In this document: one piece after another, positions 1 through 7,242 of the stretch
Layout of the letters: every line of letters starts with the position of its first letter
Numbering within the stretch: the first letter of the stretch is position 1
Origin: an uncultured Chloroflexota bacterium
GTDB lineage: Bacteria > Chloroflexota > Dehalococcoidia > CAUJGQ01
Reading direction: 5' to 3'
NCBI GenBank assembly: GCA_937879875.1
Contig: CALFMN010000108.1
Location: 1-16,828, forward strand
Length of the DNA stretch: 16,828 nt
The notes under the pieces: model-generated
What the model saw: the letters and a program-made list of their open reading frames with translations, nothing else
Told to the model about the DNA's origin: nothing
Databases searched by the model: none
Translations under genes and position numbers: made by a program

Positions 1-12
1 GATGGGGGCCGG

Positions 13-1716
13 TCACGCCTCGACGCTCGCCGCCCCATCTGCCGTGAGGCGCACGCGCAGTTCGGCGCGGCGGCTGTGCAGCCGGCACTCGTCGCCCTTG
101 CAACTGGCAGCGCGCACGTCGAATGTGAGCGTGCCTTCGCCTGCGCCCGCCGTGACCACGCCCACGCCTGCCGGGAGCGTATCCAGCGCCCAGCTACGCG
201 GACCGGGAGCCAAAAGGCGGGGCGGGTCGGCGGAGATGGAAACGCGCACCGGCGGGCCGTCGCTCGGGTCCAGCTCGTCTTCGCCCAGATCGAGCGGCAG
301 GCTGAACAACACCTCCGCGCCCGCGGCCAGCTCGCGTTCGGCGGCGGGCCGTTCGGCCGCCAGCGGCAGCAGCTCGACCGCGCTGCTGGCCGGCTCGACC
401 AGCAGAACGCGGTGGTTGTTGGTGTCGGCCACGGCCAGGCGGCCATCGGGTAGCAGGCAGAGGCCGCCCGGCTCGTCCAGACCCTCTACCGGCAGCGTGG
501 CGAGCATGCCGTTGCGCCAGACGCGCAGGCGCGAGTTGAAGGTATCCGCGATGTAGACGGCGCCATCGGGCGCGGCGGCGATGCCCAGCGGGTGTTGCAG
601 GCGCGCCGTCTCGCGGTTGCCGTCCTGCGCGCCCCACTCGAACAACCCCTGGCCGACGAGCGTGCTGACCTGGCCGTCCGCGAGGCGGCGCAGGCTGCTG
701 GTTTCGGAGTCAAGGAAGAGCAGCGCTCCGTCCGGTGCCACGCTGAAGCCGCTGGGCTGCGCCAGTTCGGCCTGCAAGGCGGGGCCATCTTGCAGCCCTT
801 CGGCCGTGCTGCCGGCCAGCGGCTGCGCCAGCCCTTCGCCACCGTCCTCGATGAACCAGAGCCGGTGGCGGCCCGCCTCGGCCACGGCGATGCCGCCGTT
901 CCACGGCGCCACGTCCCAGGCGGAGCTGATGCCGGAAGCGAGCGTGCGCCGCTCGCCGCTCGTGAGATCGATCGCCAGAACCTCATCCGCGAGGCAGTTG
1001 GCGACGATCAGCCGGCCGCCGTCGAAATACAGCCCCTGCGGCTCGCGCAAGCCGCCAAACTCCTGCTGCACCTCACCGGCCAGCGAGACGACGAGCACGC
1101 GGTCGTGGTCGGTGTCGGCGATCGCGAGCCGGCCGGCGCCGTCGGAGGCGACTTTGCCGGGGAAGGCGAGCAGGCCGGTGCCGCGCGGCTTGCCGCGGGC
1201 CGCGGCGGTGCCGGCCAGGCGCACGGTCTTCTCCGGCGCAAGCGTGCCCGTGCGCCGGCCCTCTTCGATCAGCGCGGCGACCGCCTGCTGAAGCTGATCG
1301 CCGTGCCCCTCGCCGGAGAGGCCGCCGCGTACGTGGCCGTTGGTGTCGATCAGGAAGAGCGTGGGCCAGGCACGCACGCCGTAGCGCTGCCAGGTGATCA
1401 TGTCCGGGTCGTCGAGCACGGGGTGGGTGATGCGGTGGCGAGCCACGGCGCGCACCACGGCCTCGTGGTCATGCTCTTCCGGGAACTTGGGCGAATGCAC
1501 GCCGATCACGACGAGGTCGCGCGGGAAGGCCGCTTCGAGCGGGCGCAACTCCTCGACGATGTGCAGGCAGTTGATGCAGCAGAAGGTCCAGAAGTCGAGC
1601 AAGACGACCTTGCCGCGTAGTGCGGCCAGGCTGAGCGGCTCGGCGGTGTTGATCCAGCCGCCGGCGCCGACGAGTTCCGGCGCGGCCACGACCTCGCGCG
1701 TCCGTCCTGCCGTCAT
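13..1716 (-). CDS. Thioredoxin-like / NHL-repeat beta-propeller fusion protein (NHLRC2-like)
   Basis: 567 aa. The N-terminal ~150 residues are a thioredoxin-like fold: a WINT..PLSL..LRGKVVLLDFWTFCCINC segment puts the redox motif C47-I-N-C50 just after a further Cys46, followed by the cis-Pro region RAWPTLFLID. This CCINC form is typical of the NHLRC2 group. Residues ~160-490 hold repeated NHL blades (for example the VADTNNHRVLLV and IADTFNSRLRVW segments). The last ~90 residues form a beta-rich tail with two Cys. No signal peptide is visible, so a cytoplasmic location is inferred. The first in-frame Met of the longer open frame lies ~300 nt upstream in low-quality sequence. I chose the ATG at 1716 because GGGAGG sits 6 nt before it and homology begins there. 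The substrate is unknown; a role in thiol-disulfide chemistry or as a scaffold is inference. Confidence 0.9.
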   Translation of the reverse strand: MTAGRTREVVAAPELVGAGGWINTAEPLSLAALRGKVVLLDFWTFCCINCLHIVEELRPLEAAFPRDLVVIGVHSPKFPEEHDHEAVVRAVARHRITHPVLDDPDMITWQRYGVRAWPTLFLIDTNGHVRGGLSGEGHGDQLQQAVAALIEEGRRTGTLAPEKTVRLAGTAAARGKPRGTGLLAFPGKVASDGAGRLAIADTDHDRVLVVSLAGEVQQEFGGLREPQGLYFDGGRLIVANCLADEVLAIDLTSGERRTLASGISSAWDVAPWNGGIAVAEAGRHRLWFIEDGGEGLAQPLAGSTAEGLQDGPALQAELAQPSGFSVAPDGALLFLDSETSSLRRLADGQVSTLVGQGLFEWGAQDGNRETARLQHPLGIAAAPDGAVYIADTFNSRLRVWRNGMLATLPVEGLDEPGGLCLLPDGRLAVADTNNHRVLLVEPASSAVELLPLAAERPAAERELAAGAEVLFSLPLDLGEDELDPSDGPPVRVSISADPPRLLAPGPRSWALDTLPAGVGVVTAGAGEGTLTFDVRAASCKGDECRLHSRRAELRVRLTADGAASVEA

Positions 1717-1775
1717 CGCCGCCCTCCCGCTGCTCGCCCGCTCAAGCCCCGATCGCGTTGTCGCGTCATGTGCCC

Positions 1776-1781
1776 AGTCTA
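1776..1781 (-). promoter_or_regulatory. Possible -10 box (TAGACT) for the thioredoxin-NHL gene
   Basis: TAGACT on the minus strand, ~60 nt before the start at 1716. It matches the -10 consensus at four of six positions, and there is no recognisable -35 box at normal spacing, so the call is weak. Confidence 0.25.
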
Positions 1782-1855
1782 CCGCACCGAGCCGAGTCTC
1801 CCGGGCCGTGGAGAGAGGCTGGTTCAAGAACCGGTGCGGCGGCGCCCGTGCGGGG

Positions 1856-2100
1856 CACCTAACCCTGACTCCGCTGAAGCGAAGTCTGTCCCTTCCCGAA
1901 ACTGGAAGGGACTTCTGGAGCGTTCCCAGTGGCGCCGGACGGCGGCGGGGCCCGGGTGTCCTTGTGGGACACGCGGCCGGGCTGTCTCCCGTCCGATCGC
2001 GTATCCTCCTACCCACCCTTCCTGTGTCGGGCCAGAGCGCAGCGCAACCGTCGGAGACTCTCCATGACAGCTTCGGCTTCAGCCGAAGCAGGGTTAGGTG
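1856..2100. repeat. Inverted pair of related ~35-nt elements
   Basis: CACCTAACCCTG at 1856-1867 recurs as its exact reverse complement at 2089-2100. Similarity continues inward for about 20 nt with a few mismatches and indels (…CTGAAG..CGAAG..CTGTC in both). The right copy also contains a perfect hairpin, GCTTCGGC-ttca-GCCGAAGC (2070-2089). The core resembles the heptad-type element at 7193-7237 (CACCTAATCCCTG there). This looks like a dispersed intergenic repeat; its function is unknown. Confidence 0.6.
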
Positions 2101-2134
2101 CTCCGCGCTCGGCGCCGGCGCCTGGAACGCCCAC

Positions 2135-2154
2135 TATACTGCTGAGCGGAGGGG
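2135..2154 (+). promoter_or_regulatory. -10 box and ribosome site that fix the hydrolase start
   Basis: TATACT at 2135-2140 is five of six to the -10 consensus, and GGAGGGG at 2148-2154 stands 8 nt before ATG 2163. Transcription from this box would begin near 2147, downstream of the alternative ATG at 2064. That alternative ATG lies beside the repeat copy at 2066-2100, which argues for 2163 as the true start. Confidence 0.5.
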
Positions 2155-2162
2155 CGGATGGG

Positions 2163-3023
2163 ATGTCGGTGTTCAATCGTATGCGGCCGCAGCCTGCGCA
2201 GAGTGCCGGTGCTGCGCGCCGTCTGTTCGTGCGGCTGGCCGGCAGCGGTTCAGGGCGGCCGCTGGTGCTGCTGCATGGGCTGGCCTCGTCGTCGCGCTAC
2301 TGGCTGCCGTATACGCGGTTGCTCGGTGGGCGGAGTCTGGTGCTGCCCGACCTGCTCGGCTTCGGCCGCTCGCCGAAGCCCGTCGCCAGCGAGTACTCGC
2401 CGCGGGCGCACATCGCGGCGCTGCAAGCCGCGCTCGAACGGCTGCGCCCGCGGGGCGTCGAGCCGCCGTTCGATCTGCTCGGCCAGTCGGCGGGCAGCCT
2501 CGTCGCGCTGCTGTACGCGACCGCCTGTCCGGAGGACATACGACGCGTCGGCCTGATCAGCCTGCCCGTGATCAGCTGCCTGCCCTGGGGGCACCGCGCG
2601 GACGGCTCGATGCTGCCGCAGCACCGGCTCGGCGTGCACACGCGCTGGGGACCGCGTCTTGCCAGCGGCATCATCCGGCTCGCCGGCCCGCTGGGACGAC
2701 TCGTGGCGCCGCGCATCCAGCGCGACGTGCCGCCGGATGCGGCGCGCGATGCGCTCTCCGTCTCGGCGCAGTCCTACTGGCGCACACTGGAGCGCGTGGT
2801 CTACGGCAGCGACGCGGCAGCGCTGGTGGCACAGCTACGCGGCCCGTTGCTGCTCGTGCACGGCACGGCCGATCGCACGGCGCCGATCGAGCCCGTACGC
2901 GAGCTGGCCGCGTTAAGGCCCGATACGCGCCTGTTCGCGGTGCCGGGCGCCGGGCACAATCCGCTCGTTTCGCACCCGGCGCTCGTTGCAGCCGCGCTGA
3001 CGCAGTTCTTTGACGAGCCGTGA
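2163..3023 (+). CDS. Alpha/beta-hydrolase family protein
   Basis: 286 aa. It shows the fold's ordered landmarks: oxyanion-hole segment VLLHGLASSSRYW (~35-47), DLLGFGRSPKP (~63-73), nucleophile elbow G-Q-S109-A-G, a lid-like region (~140-210), acid D237 in the HGTADRTAP segment, and catalytic H265 in the PGAGHNP segment. The triad is therefore complete. No signal peptide is seen, so a cytosolic serine hydrolase (esterase, lipase or C-C hydrolase type) is likely; the substrate cannot be told. It is a single-gene unit followed by a hairpin terminator at 3061. An upstream ATG at 2064 (with GGAG 7 nt before it) would add 33 residues of Ala/Ser/Pro-rich sequence that starts inside a repeat, and is disfavoured. 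Confidence 0.88.
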   Translation: MSVFNRMRPQPAQSAGAARRLFVRLAGSGSGRPLVLLHGLASSSRYWLPYTRLLGGRSLVLPDLLGFGRSPKPVASEYSPRAHIAALQAALERLRPRGVEPPFDLLGQSAGSLVALLYATACPEDIRRVGLISLPVISCLPWGHRADGSMLPQHRLGVHTRWGPRLASGIIRLAGPLGRLVAPRIQRDVPPDAARDALSVSAQSYWRTLERVVYGSDAAALVAQLRGPLLLVHGTADRTAPIEPVRELAALRPDTRLFAVPGAGHNPLVSHPALVAAALTQFFDEP

Positions 3024-3060
3024 GATGCGGCCCTCATCCTCACCCCCGTCCCCTTTCATT

Positions 3061-3093
3061 CCTCTCGCCCCCAGTAATGCGGGGAAGGAGAGG
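3061..3093 (+). terminator. Probable hairpin terminator / REP-like element
   Basis: CCTCTC-g-CCCC at the left pairs with GGGG-aa-GGAGAGG at the right around a short AT-containing loop, ~38 nt after the hydrolase stop. It has no U-tract. The sequence type (cccctctcc…ggagagggg) resembles the short palindromes often dispersed between genes in such genomes; compare the element at 16751-16790. Confidence 0.45.
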
Positions 3094-3127
3094 GGCGATC
3101 CTGTCTGAAGCGTTCCGTGGCCAGTGC

Positions 3128-3277
3128 GGTTAACCGTGCTGCGGTGTGATGTGGTTGGCGATGACAACGGCTAACCCGGCGTCGCCACGGATCGCACGAC
3201 GCCGGATCGCCCCTTCTCTCCCATAAGCTCGTTGTGCGTGGCGGATCTCCAGTCGACTGTGTATGGGAGAGAAGGGG
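3128..3277. repeat. Two further inverted repeats in a 350-nt non-coding gap
   Basis: GGTTAACCGT (3128-3137) pairs with ACGGCTAACC (3167-3176) with one mismatch across 29 nt. CCCCTTCTCTCCCATA (3210-3225) is the exact reverse complement of 3262-3277, a perfect 16-bp stem around 36 nt. No coding signature was seen in 3024-3375. Confidence 0.6.
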
Positions 3278-3330
3278 AAGGGGGTTATGAGGGCCGTACC
3301 GCATGCATGGCATACGCACGGCCGCCGCGA

Positions 3331-3336
3331 TAGAAT
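3331..3336 (+). promoter_or_regulatory. Probable -10 box (TAGAAT) for the acetyltransferase gene
   Basis: TAGAAT matches the -10 consensus at five of six positions and lies 39 nt before ATG 3376. TGGCAT at 3308-3313 is at the right distance for a -35 box but is weak. Confidence 0.4.
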
Positions 3337-3375
3337 GCCCGCATTCGGACAGGCGGCGAGCGAGGGGTGAGGCCG

Positions 3376-3975
3376 ATGCTGCCAACCGCATATCCACCCG
3401 TCAAAGGCGAGCGGCTGCCGCGCGTGGAAGAGGTGAACGGCGAGGAGGTGACGCTGCGGCTGATGTCGCCGGCCGATGCCACGGCGTTGCATGGCTTCTT
3501 CCAGGAGATGGCCGAAGAGAGCCCGCGCGACCTGCTCTTCCTGCGCCGCGATGTGACCAGCGGCGCCGAGATCGACGCCTGGGCGCTGGAGATCGCCTCC
3601 GGCGAGATGATCACGGTGCTGGCGGTGGCCGAGTTCGAGGTGCTGGGCGAGGCGAGCCTGCACCGCAATAACGTGCCGTGGACGCGCCATGTCGGCAACA
3701 TTCGCGTGATCGTGCACCCGCAGCAGCGCGGGCGCGGCCTGGCGAAGCTGCTGCTGAGCGAGATGTGCGTCATCGCGCTGCACGCCGGTATCGAGCGCCT
3801 GATGGCCGAGATGACGGCCGAGCAGCGCGGCGCCCGCAACCTGTTCACGAGCATCGGCTTTACGCAGGAAGGGCACTACCGCAACTTCGCCCGCGATTTG
3901 GAGGGACGGTTGCACGACCAGGTGGTGATGACGGCCGGTCGGGCCGAGATGGAGCAGCTAATCGCGCGTCTGTAG
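3376..3975 (+). CDS. GNAT-family N-acetyltransferase
   Basis: 199 aa. The acetyl-CoA motif A is clear: NIRVIVHPQQRGRGLAKLLL, with the Q-Q-R-G-R-G pyrophosphate loop at ~116-121, followed by the ARNLFTSIGFTQEGHY segment typical of motif B (~155-172). The N-terminal half (LRLMSPADATALHGFFQEM) is the usual opening strand and helix. It probably transfers an acetyl group from acetyl-CoA to an amine; the acceptor is unknown. GTG at 3367 is an alternative start three codons earlier. I prefer the ATG because GAGGGG lies 8 nt before it. It is a single gene with its own -10 box and a strong terminator at 4083. Confidence 0.9.
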   Translation: MLPTAYPPVKGERLPRVEEVNGEEVTLRLMSPADATALHGFFQEMAEESPRDLLFLRRDVTSGAEIDAWALEIASGEMITVLAVAEFEVLGEASLHRNNVPWTRHVGNIRVIVHPQQRGRGLAKLLLSEMCVIALHAGIERLMAEMTAEQRGARNLFTSIGFTQEGHYRNFARDLEGRLHDQVVMTAGRAEMEQLIARL

Positions 3976-4082
3976 CGGCGGAGCAAACTCCTCGCCGTGC
4001 CGGACACGCGGGCTTCGTCATTTCCGGCGGCTGCAGCGCAAGCAAGCCGCGCCGCCTGTCGATGAGAATCCAGCCGGCGAAA

Positions 4083-4127
4083 CGCGAAGTGAGCCCCGGC
4101 GCGCCGGGCGCCGGGGCTCACTTCGCG
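4083..4127. terminator. Bidirectional terminator, 20-bp perfect stem
   Basis: The arms 4083-4102 and 4108-4127 are exact reverse complements around a 5-nt loop (GCCGG). The element lies between the convergent acetyltransferase (ends 3975) and cupredoxin (ends 4161) genes, so it can stop transcription from both sides. The stem is unusually long and GC-rich and has no clear T-tract. Confidence 0.75.
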
Positions 4128-4160
4128 CATGACGCGGAAGGGCGGCCCAGTTGAGCGCGG

Positions 4161-4643
4161 CTACTGTACCGTCAACGCAACGTGCATGCCCTGCTGATAG
4201 TGCGTCGGCAGGTTGCAAAACAGGACATAGTGGCCGGGCTTCAGGGTGAAGGTCTCCTTCTTCGTCTTGTTCGGCCCCGAGAACTGTTCAACCTCGCCGA
4301 CTTTGCCGTCTTCGCTCGCCTCGCCTTTGCTGTCCACCGGCAACTGATCGACCGGCGTATGCGTGCGAACCAGCACCAATTCATGATTGACCGCGGCCAA
4401 ATTCGTCGCGTTGATCGTCAGCTTGCCGGCCGGCACTGTGCTCTGGTCGGCCGTGATTTTGAACGAGTTCAGCGTCACCGCCAGCGGATGCCCGCTCGCC
4501 CCGCCGCTGCAGGCCGCCAGCGCGGCCGCACCGAACGCGGACAGCCCCAGACCGATCAATCCGCCCGTACGCGACGCGCGCCGGCGCCGCGCGCCCTGCT
4601 GCTCCTCGACCACCACCACTTCCTCGATCTCCACCATCTCCAC
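4161..4643 (-). CDS. Cupredoxin-like (type-1 copper) lipoprotein
   Basis: 160 aa. The N-terminus has an arginine-rich stretch (~19-26), a hydrophobic segment and a lipobox L-A-A-C45, so it is probably exported and lipid-anchored. The rest is a cupredoxin domain: H87 in VNHELVLV, then C143-x4-H148-x4-M153 in FCNLPTHYQQGMH, the complete His/Cys/His/Met set of a blue-copper site. Expected role: outer-surface electron carrier or copper binding. I chose GTG at 4643 because GGGAGGGG sits 6 nt upstream; ATG at 4637 is possible but has poorer spacing. It lies 28 nt after the beta-propeller gene on the same strand, so the two are probably co-transcribed. The unusually acidic residues 1-16 before the basic signal region are odd and may mean the true start is further downstream. 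Confidence 0.87.
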   Translation of the reverse strand: MEMVEIEEVVVVEEQQGARRRRASRTGGLIGLGLSAFGAAALAACSGGASGHPLAVTLNSFKITADQSTVPAGKLTINATNLAAVNHELVLVRTHTPVDQLPVDSKGEASEDGKVGEVEQFSGPNKTKKETFTLKPGHYVLFCNLPTHYQQGMHVALTVQ

Positions 4644-4671
4644 CCGTTTCCCCTCCCGAACGCTGCGCGCG

Positions 4672-5799
4672 TTAGTGCGTCAGGTCGATGACATTTACCG
4701 TGGCCGTGTTGTCGTCCACGAAGATCAGCGCCGTGCGGCCGGCGAAGCGCGCGATGGCGATGCCAAAGATGCCGCCTGGTGTTCCGCTCAGATCGAGCGT
4801 GCGCGTGGCCACGACCATGTGCTCGCGCGGCTCGAACTCGACCACCATGTTCGGCGGCGTGGCCGAGTCGCCGGCGGCGTCCCCATTGGAGGCGACGATT
4901 GTGCCGAACGGCGTCCAGGCCAGCGCCAGCGGGCCTTTGAGCGGCGCACCGGCGAGCACGGTCTGGCCGGCGCTGCGGCTGCCATGCCCATCGCGCACGT
5001 CGTCCAGACGCTGAACGCGGTTGTTGCCCGTGTCGGCCACATACAGGCTCTCGCCGCCAGGCGTCAGCAGCAGCCCGGTCGGGCCGACGACCAGCGCGTT
5101 CGGGTCGGTGCGGTGCGAGAAACCGGCGCCGATCACGACGGGTCGATCAGTCGAGACGTGCTGGCCGCCGTAGCCGGCGCGGATATGCGCCTGCAGGCGC
5201 ACCACGGTGCCGTTGAGCACATTGCTGACGTAGAGCACCGGCTCGTCAGCGTCGCGCTCGTCGGCGGTCATGTCCCACGGCCCTTGCAGTGCCGCGTCCT
5301 TGAGATTCAGCAGCACCTGACCGCGCCCGTTGAGAAAGATCAGGCTGCCCGCGCTGATCGTGTCGGTCATGCCGTCCGTGGTCGGCGTGTTGCCGACGAT
5401 CACGATGCCGGAGCGCAGCGCCACCAGCGCCGTCGTCAGCCCGACTGGCGCGAGCTTCGCCGGCGCCTGGAAGAAGACGTGCTGCGCGCCGCCCGGCGAA
5501 ACCGAGACGATCGTCGTGCCGGTCCCTTGCAGGTTCTGGCCGTTGTTGAAGTTGCTGACGAGGATATCGCTAGGCCGAGTCGTGCCGTTGCCTGGAAAGC
5601 CGAACGGTACGACGGTTACGCCGTAGGGGTTCTGATCGCCGTTGGCCGGCGTGGTGCTGGCGCTGAGCGCCGGATTCGCGGCGAGACCGTTCAGGAACGA
5701 GCGCTCGCGCTCGTCGGCGCGCACGCCGGCCGTGCGAGCAACGAGCAGACCAAGCAGGACGAGCGATCCCAGCGCAAAGAGACGGGAGCGTCTCATCAC
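4672..5799 (-). CDS. Secreted NHL-type beta-propeller protein
   Basis: 375 aa. MMRRSRLFALGSLVLLGLLV is a clear Sec signal, with likely cleavage near residue 28 (…VRADE). The mature part has repeated propeller-like strands: NPYGVTVVPFG, PSDILVSNFNNG, SLYVADTGNNRVQRLDDV (a canonical NHL blade, ~260-277), and LIFVDDNTATVNVIDLTH at the C-terminus. No catalytic motif was recognised. The related families include extracellular lactonase-like and binding propellers, so the function is left open. GAGGAG lies 6 nt before the ATG at 5799. It is followed after 28 nt by the cupredoxin gene, suggesting that both act outside the membrane, perhaps in the same redox or copper-related process (inference). Confidence 0.85.
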   Translation of the reverse strand: MMRRSRLFALGSLVLLGLLVARTAGVRADERERSFLNGLAANPALSASTTPANGDQNPYGVTVVPFGFPGNGTTRPSDILVSNFNNGQNLQGTGTTIVSVSPGGAQHVFFQAPAKLAPVGLTTALVALRSGIVIVGNTPTTDGMTDTISAGSLIFLNGRGQVLLNLKDAALQGPWDMTADERDADEPVLYVSNVLNGTVVRLQAHIRAGYGGQHVSTDRPVVIGAGFSHRTDPNALVVGPTGLLLTPGGESLYVADTGNNRVQRLDDVRDGHGSRSAGQTVLAGAPLKGPLALAWTPFGTIVASNGDAAGDSATPPNMVVEFEPREHMVVATRTLDLSGTPGGIFGIAIARFAGRTALIFVDDNTATVNVIDLTH

Positions 5800-6101
5800 G
5801 TTCTCCTCAAACGATGTGCGAGGTGTACTGTCCGACGCGGGGCGAAATGTGGACGAGCGTGCCGAATGCAGGCAGCCCCGTTATCCGGGCGGGGCCATCG
5901 AGCCGCCCGCCCGGCCCAGCGCTGCGCCGCGGCACGAAAGGTGTAAGTGACTCCTTCCATTCGAGAGCGCTCTTCAAGAGGACAGCCACGCGCGCAGGCA
6001 ACCTCGCGGACGATACGTCGGATCGCCGCCGCATGGATTCATGCGCCGGAGAATTGCGCAGGCTGACTCGAACGATGCCCGCTGGCCCGCCCGCCGCCGG
6101 G
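5800..6101. other. 302-nt non-coding gap
   Basis: It separates two minus-strand genes. It holds a GCCCCG / CGGGGC hairpin (5875-5880 / 5890-5895), a perfect 10-bp palindrome AGAGCGCTCT (5964-5973) overlapping a second dyad CTCTT-c-AAGAG (5970-5980), and no convincing coding frame. The palindromes could be operator sites for the propeller-cupredoxin operon. No good -10/-35 pair was found. Confidence 0.5.
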
Positions 6102-7016
6102 CTAGCCGCGGGCGAGCGCGGCCAGCGTTTCGGCGGTGCGCTGCACGCTGCCGCCGGGCGCAGGGAAGGCAGCGCCGGCGAAGTCGGTGACGCCGGCCGC
6201 GGCGTAGTCGCGAATCTGCGCGACTACCGCTGTCTCGTCGCCCACGATCGCAACATCGCCCGGGCCGCCGGCGCCGCCGCGGTCCAGCGTGGCGCGGTAC
6301 GACGGCAGTTGGCCGTAGATGGCGAACGCCTCGTTCGCGGCGGCGCGGGCGGCGGCTGGATCGTCAGTCACGCACACAGGCGCCATCGCCACAATACGCG
6401 GCGCGGGCCGGCCGGCAGCGCCTGCAGCGGCGGTGATGCGCGGCACGGCGACGTCGCGCAGGAAGGGCACGCCGCCCATCCAGGTGATCGTGCCGTCGGC
6501 CAGGCGACCGCAGAGGCGCAGCATGTCCGGTCCCAGCGCCGCGACGATCACCGGCGGTTTCTCGACGCCGGGCACCGTGAGCTGCGCCGCCACGCGGTAC
6601 TGCTCGCCCCGAAAGCGCACCTGCTCGCCCGCCAGCAGACCACCGAGCACGGTCAGATACTCGCGCATATGCGGTATTGGGCGCGAATAGTCCAGCCCGA
6701 ACATATCCTCAATCACGACTTTGTGGCTGAGGCCGATGCCGAGGGCGAAGCGGCCATGTGCGGCGAGCTGCGCCGTCAGCGCCTGCTGCGCCAGCGCGGC
6801 GGGATGGCGTGGATAGGTCGGCACGACCGCGGTGCCCAGCTCGATGCGCTGCGTCTCGCGCCCGGCGATGGCGAGCGTCGTGATCGCGTCGAGGTCGAAG
6901 ACGTTGGGCAGCCAGGCGGAGGCGAAGCCGGCCTGCTCGGCCTGCTGCGCCGCTTTGACCAGGCCGTCGATCGTGGGCTGCCCGCCCGGCATGGAGAGCA
7001 TCGTGCCGATACGCAT
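6102..7016 (-). CDS. LLM-class (luciferase-like) F420-dependent oxidoreductase
   Basis: 304 aa, a full-length luciferase-like TIM barrel. It opens with RIGTMLSMPGG and continues through AEQAGFASAWLPNVFDLDAITTLAIAG, IELGTAVVPTYPRHPAALAQQALT (~60-84), GRFALGIGLSHKVVIEDMFGLDYSRPIPHMREYL, and a long C-terminal insert. This matches the F420-dependent subgroup (MSMEG_4879-like) better than the FMN monooxygenases, judged from memory of the family. It probably reduces or oxidises an organic substrate with coenzyme F420; the substrate is unknown. GGAGG lies 6 nt before ATG 7016. It is transcribed divergently from the 7243 monooxygenase gene, with a TATCAT -10-like box at 7131-7136. It implies that the host makes F420, as many Chloroflexota and actinobacteria do. 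Confidence 0.9.
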   Translation of the reverse strand: MRIGTMLSMPGGQPTIDGLVKAAQQAEQAGFASAWLPNVFDLDAITTLAIAGRETQRIELGTAVVPTYPRHPAALAQQALTAQLAAHGRFALGIGLSHKVVIEDMFGLDYSRPIPHMREYLTVLGGLLAGEQVRFRGEQYRVAAQLTVPGVEKPPVIVAALGPDMLRLCGRLADGTITWMGGVPFLRDVAVPRITAAAGAAGRPAPRIVAMAPVCVTDDPAAARAAANEAFAIYGQLPSYRATLDRGGAGGPGDVAIVGDETAVVAQIRDYAAAGVTDFAGAAFPAPGGSVQRTAETLAALARG

Positions 7017-7021
7017 GGACT

Positions 7022-7237
7022 ACCTCCGGCGAGGGAATAGGGGTTAGGGAATAGGGAATAGAGGGGCTTGGGGCAACTCCGACAGCGCTGCCGTCGCGCC
7101 TGAAGCTGTCGCGCGGTGCGGCGCCCGGCAATGATAGCATGCGCTTTGGAGGATGGGAGCGGAACGGCTGTCTCGCGGGCTCGCGCCTGCCGCCCTCTAT
7201 TCCCTATTCCCTAACACCTAATCCCTGCGCCGGAGGT
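7022..7237. repeat. Mirror-image heptad-repeat element covering both divergent ribosome sites
   Basis: The arm at 7022-7065 and the arm at 7193-7237 are reverse complements over ~44 nt with two mismatches and one extra base. Each arm contains three or four degenerate heptads of the type TAGGGAA (TTCCCTA on the other strand) and ends in the gene's own GGAGGT ribosome site. The two divergent genes therefore share almost the same 5' leader. The 127 nt between the arms hold the promoters. Confidence 0.8.
7131..7140. promoter_or_regulatory. Overlapping divergent -10 boxes
   Basis: ATGATAGCAT reads TAGCAT on the plus strand (7135-7140) and TATCAT on the minus strand (7131-7136), near the centre of the divergent region. 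No clear -35 boxes are present. Transcripts in both directions would carry a heptad arm in their leaders. Confidence 0.4.
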
Positions 7238-7242
7238 GTCTC

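Larger units (their letters stand above)
1717..2162. other. Non-coding divergent intergenic region
   Basis: This 446-nt stretch separates two divergent genes. It contains a short dyad GGTTC-aa-GAACC (1821-1832), a hairpin at 1888-1912 (GTCCCTTCC / GGAAGGGAC, 9-bp perfect stem, 7-nt loop), an inverted pair of related ~35-nt elements (1856-1890 and 2066-2100), and -10-like boxes facing both ways (TAGACT on the minus strand at 1776-1781; TATACT on the plus strand at 2135-2140). The open frames that cross it show no family signature. Confidence 0.6.

Noticed and set aside
2064..2162. Upstream ATG for the hydrolase
   Set aside because: It adds a low-complexity segment, lies beside a repeated element, and precedes a good -10 box and ribosome site at 2135-2154.
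1394..3013. 539-codon plus-strand frame
   Set aside because: It overlaps the end of the thioredoxin-NHL gene and most of the hydrolase in another frame and has no recognisable domain.
4387..5946. 519-codon open frame on the plus strand
   Set aside because: Antisense to the propeller and cupredoxin genes, with no family motifs and Arg/Ala-rich composition typical of a GC-rich shadow frame.
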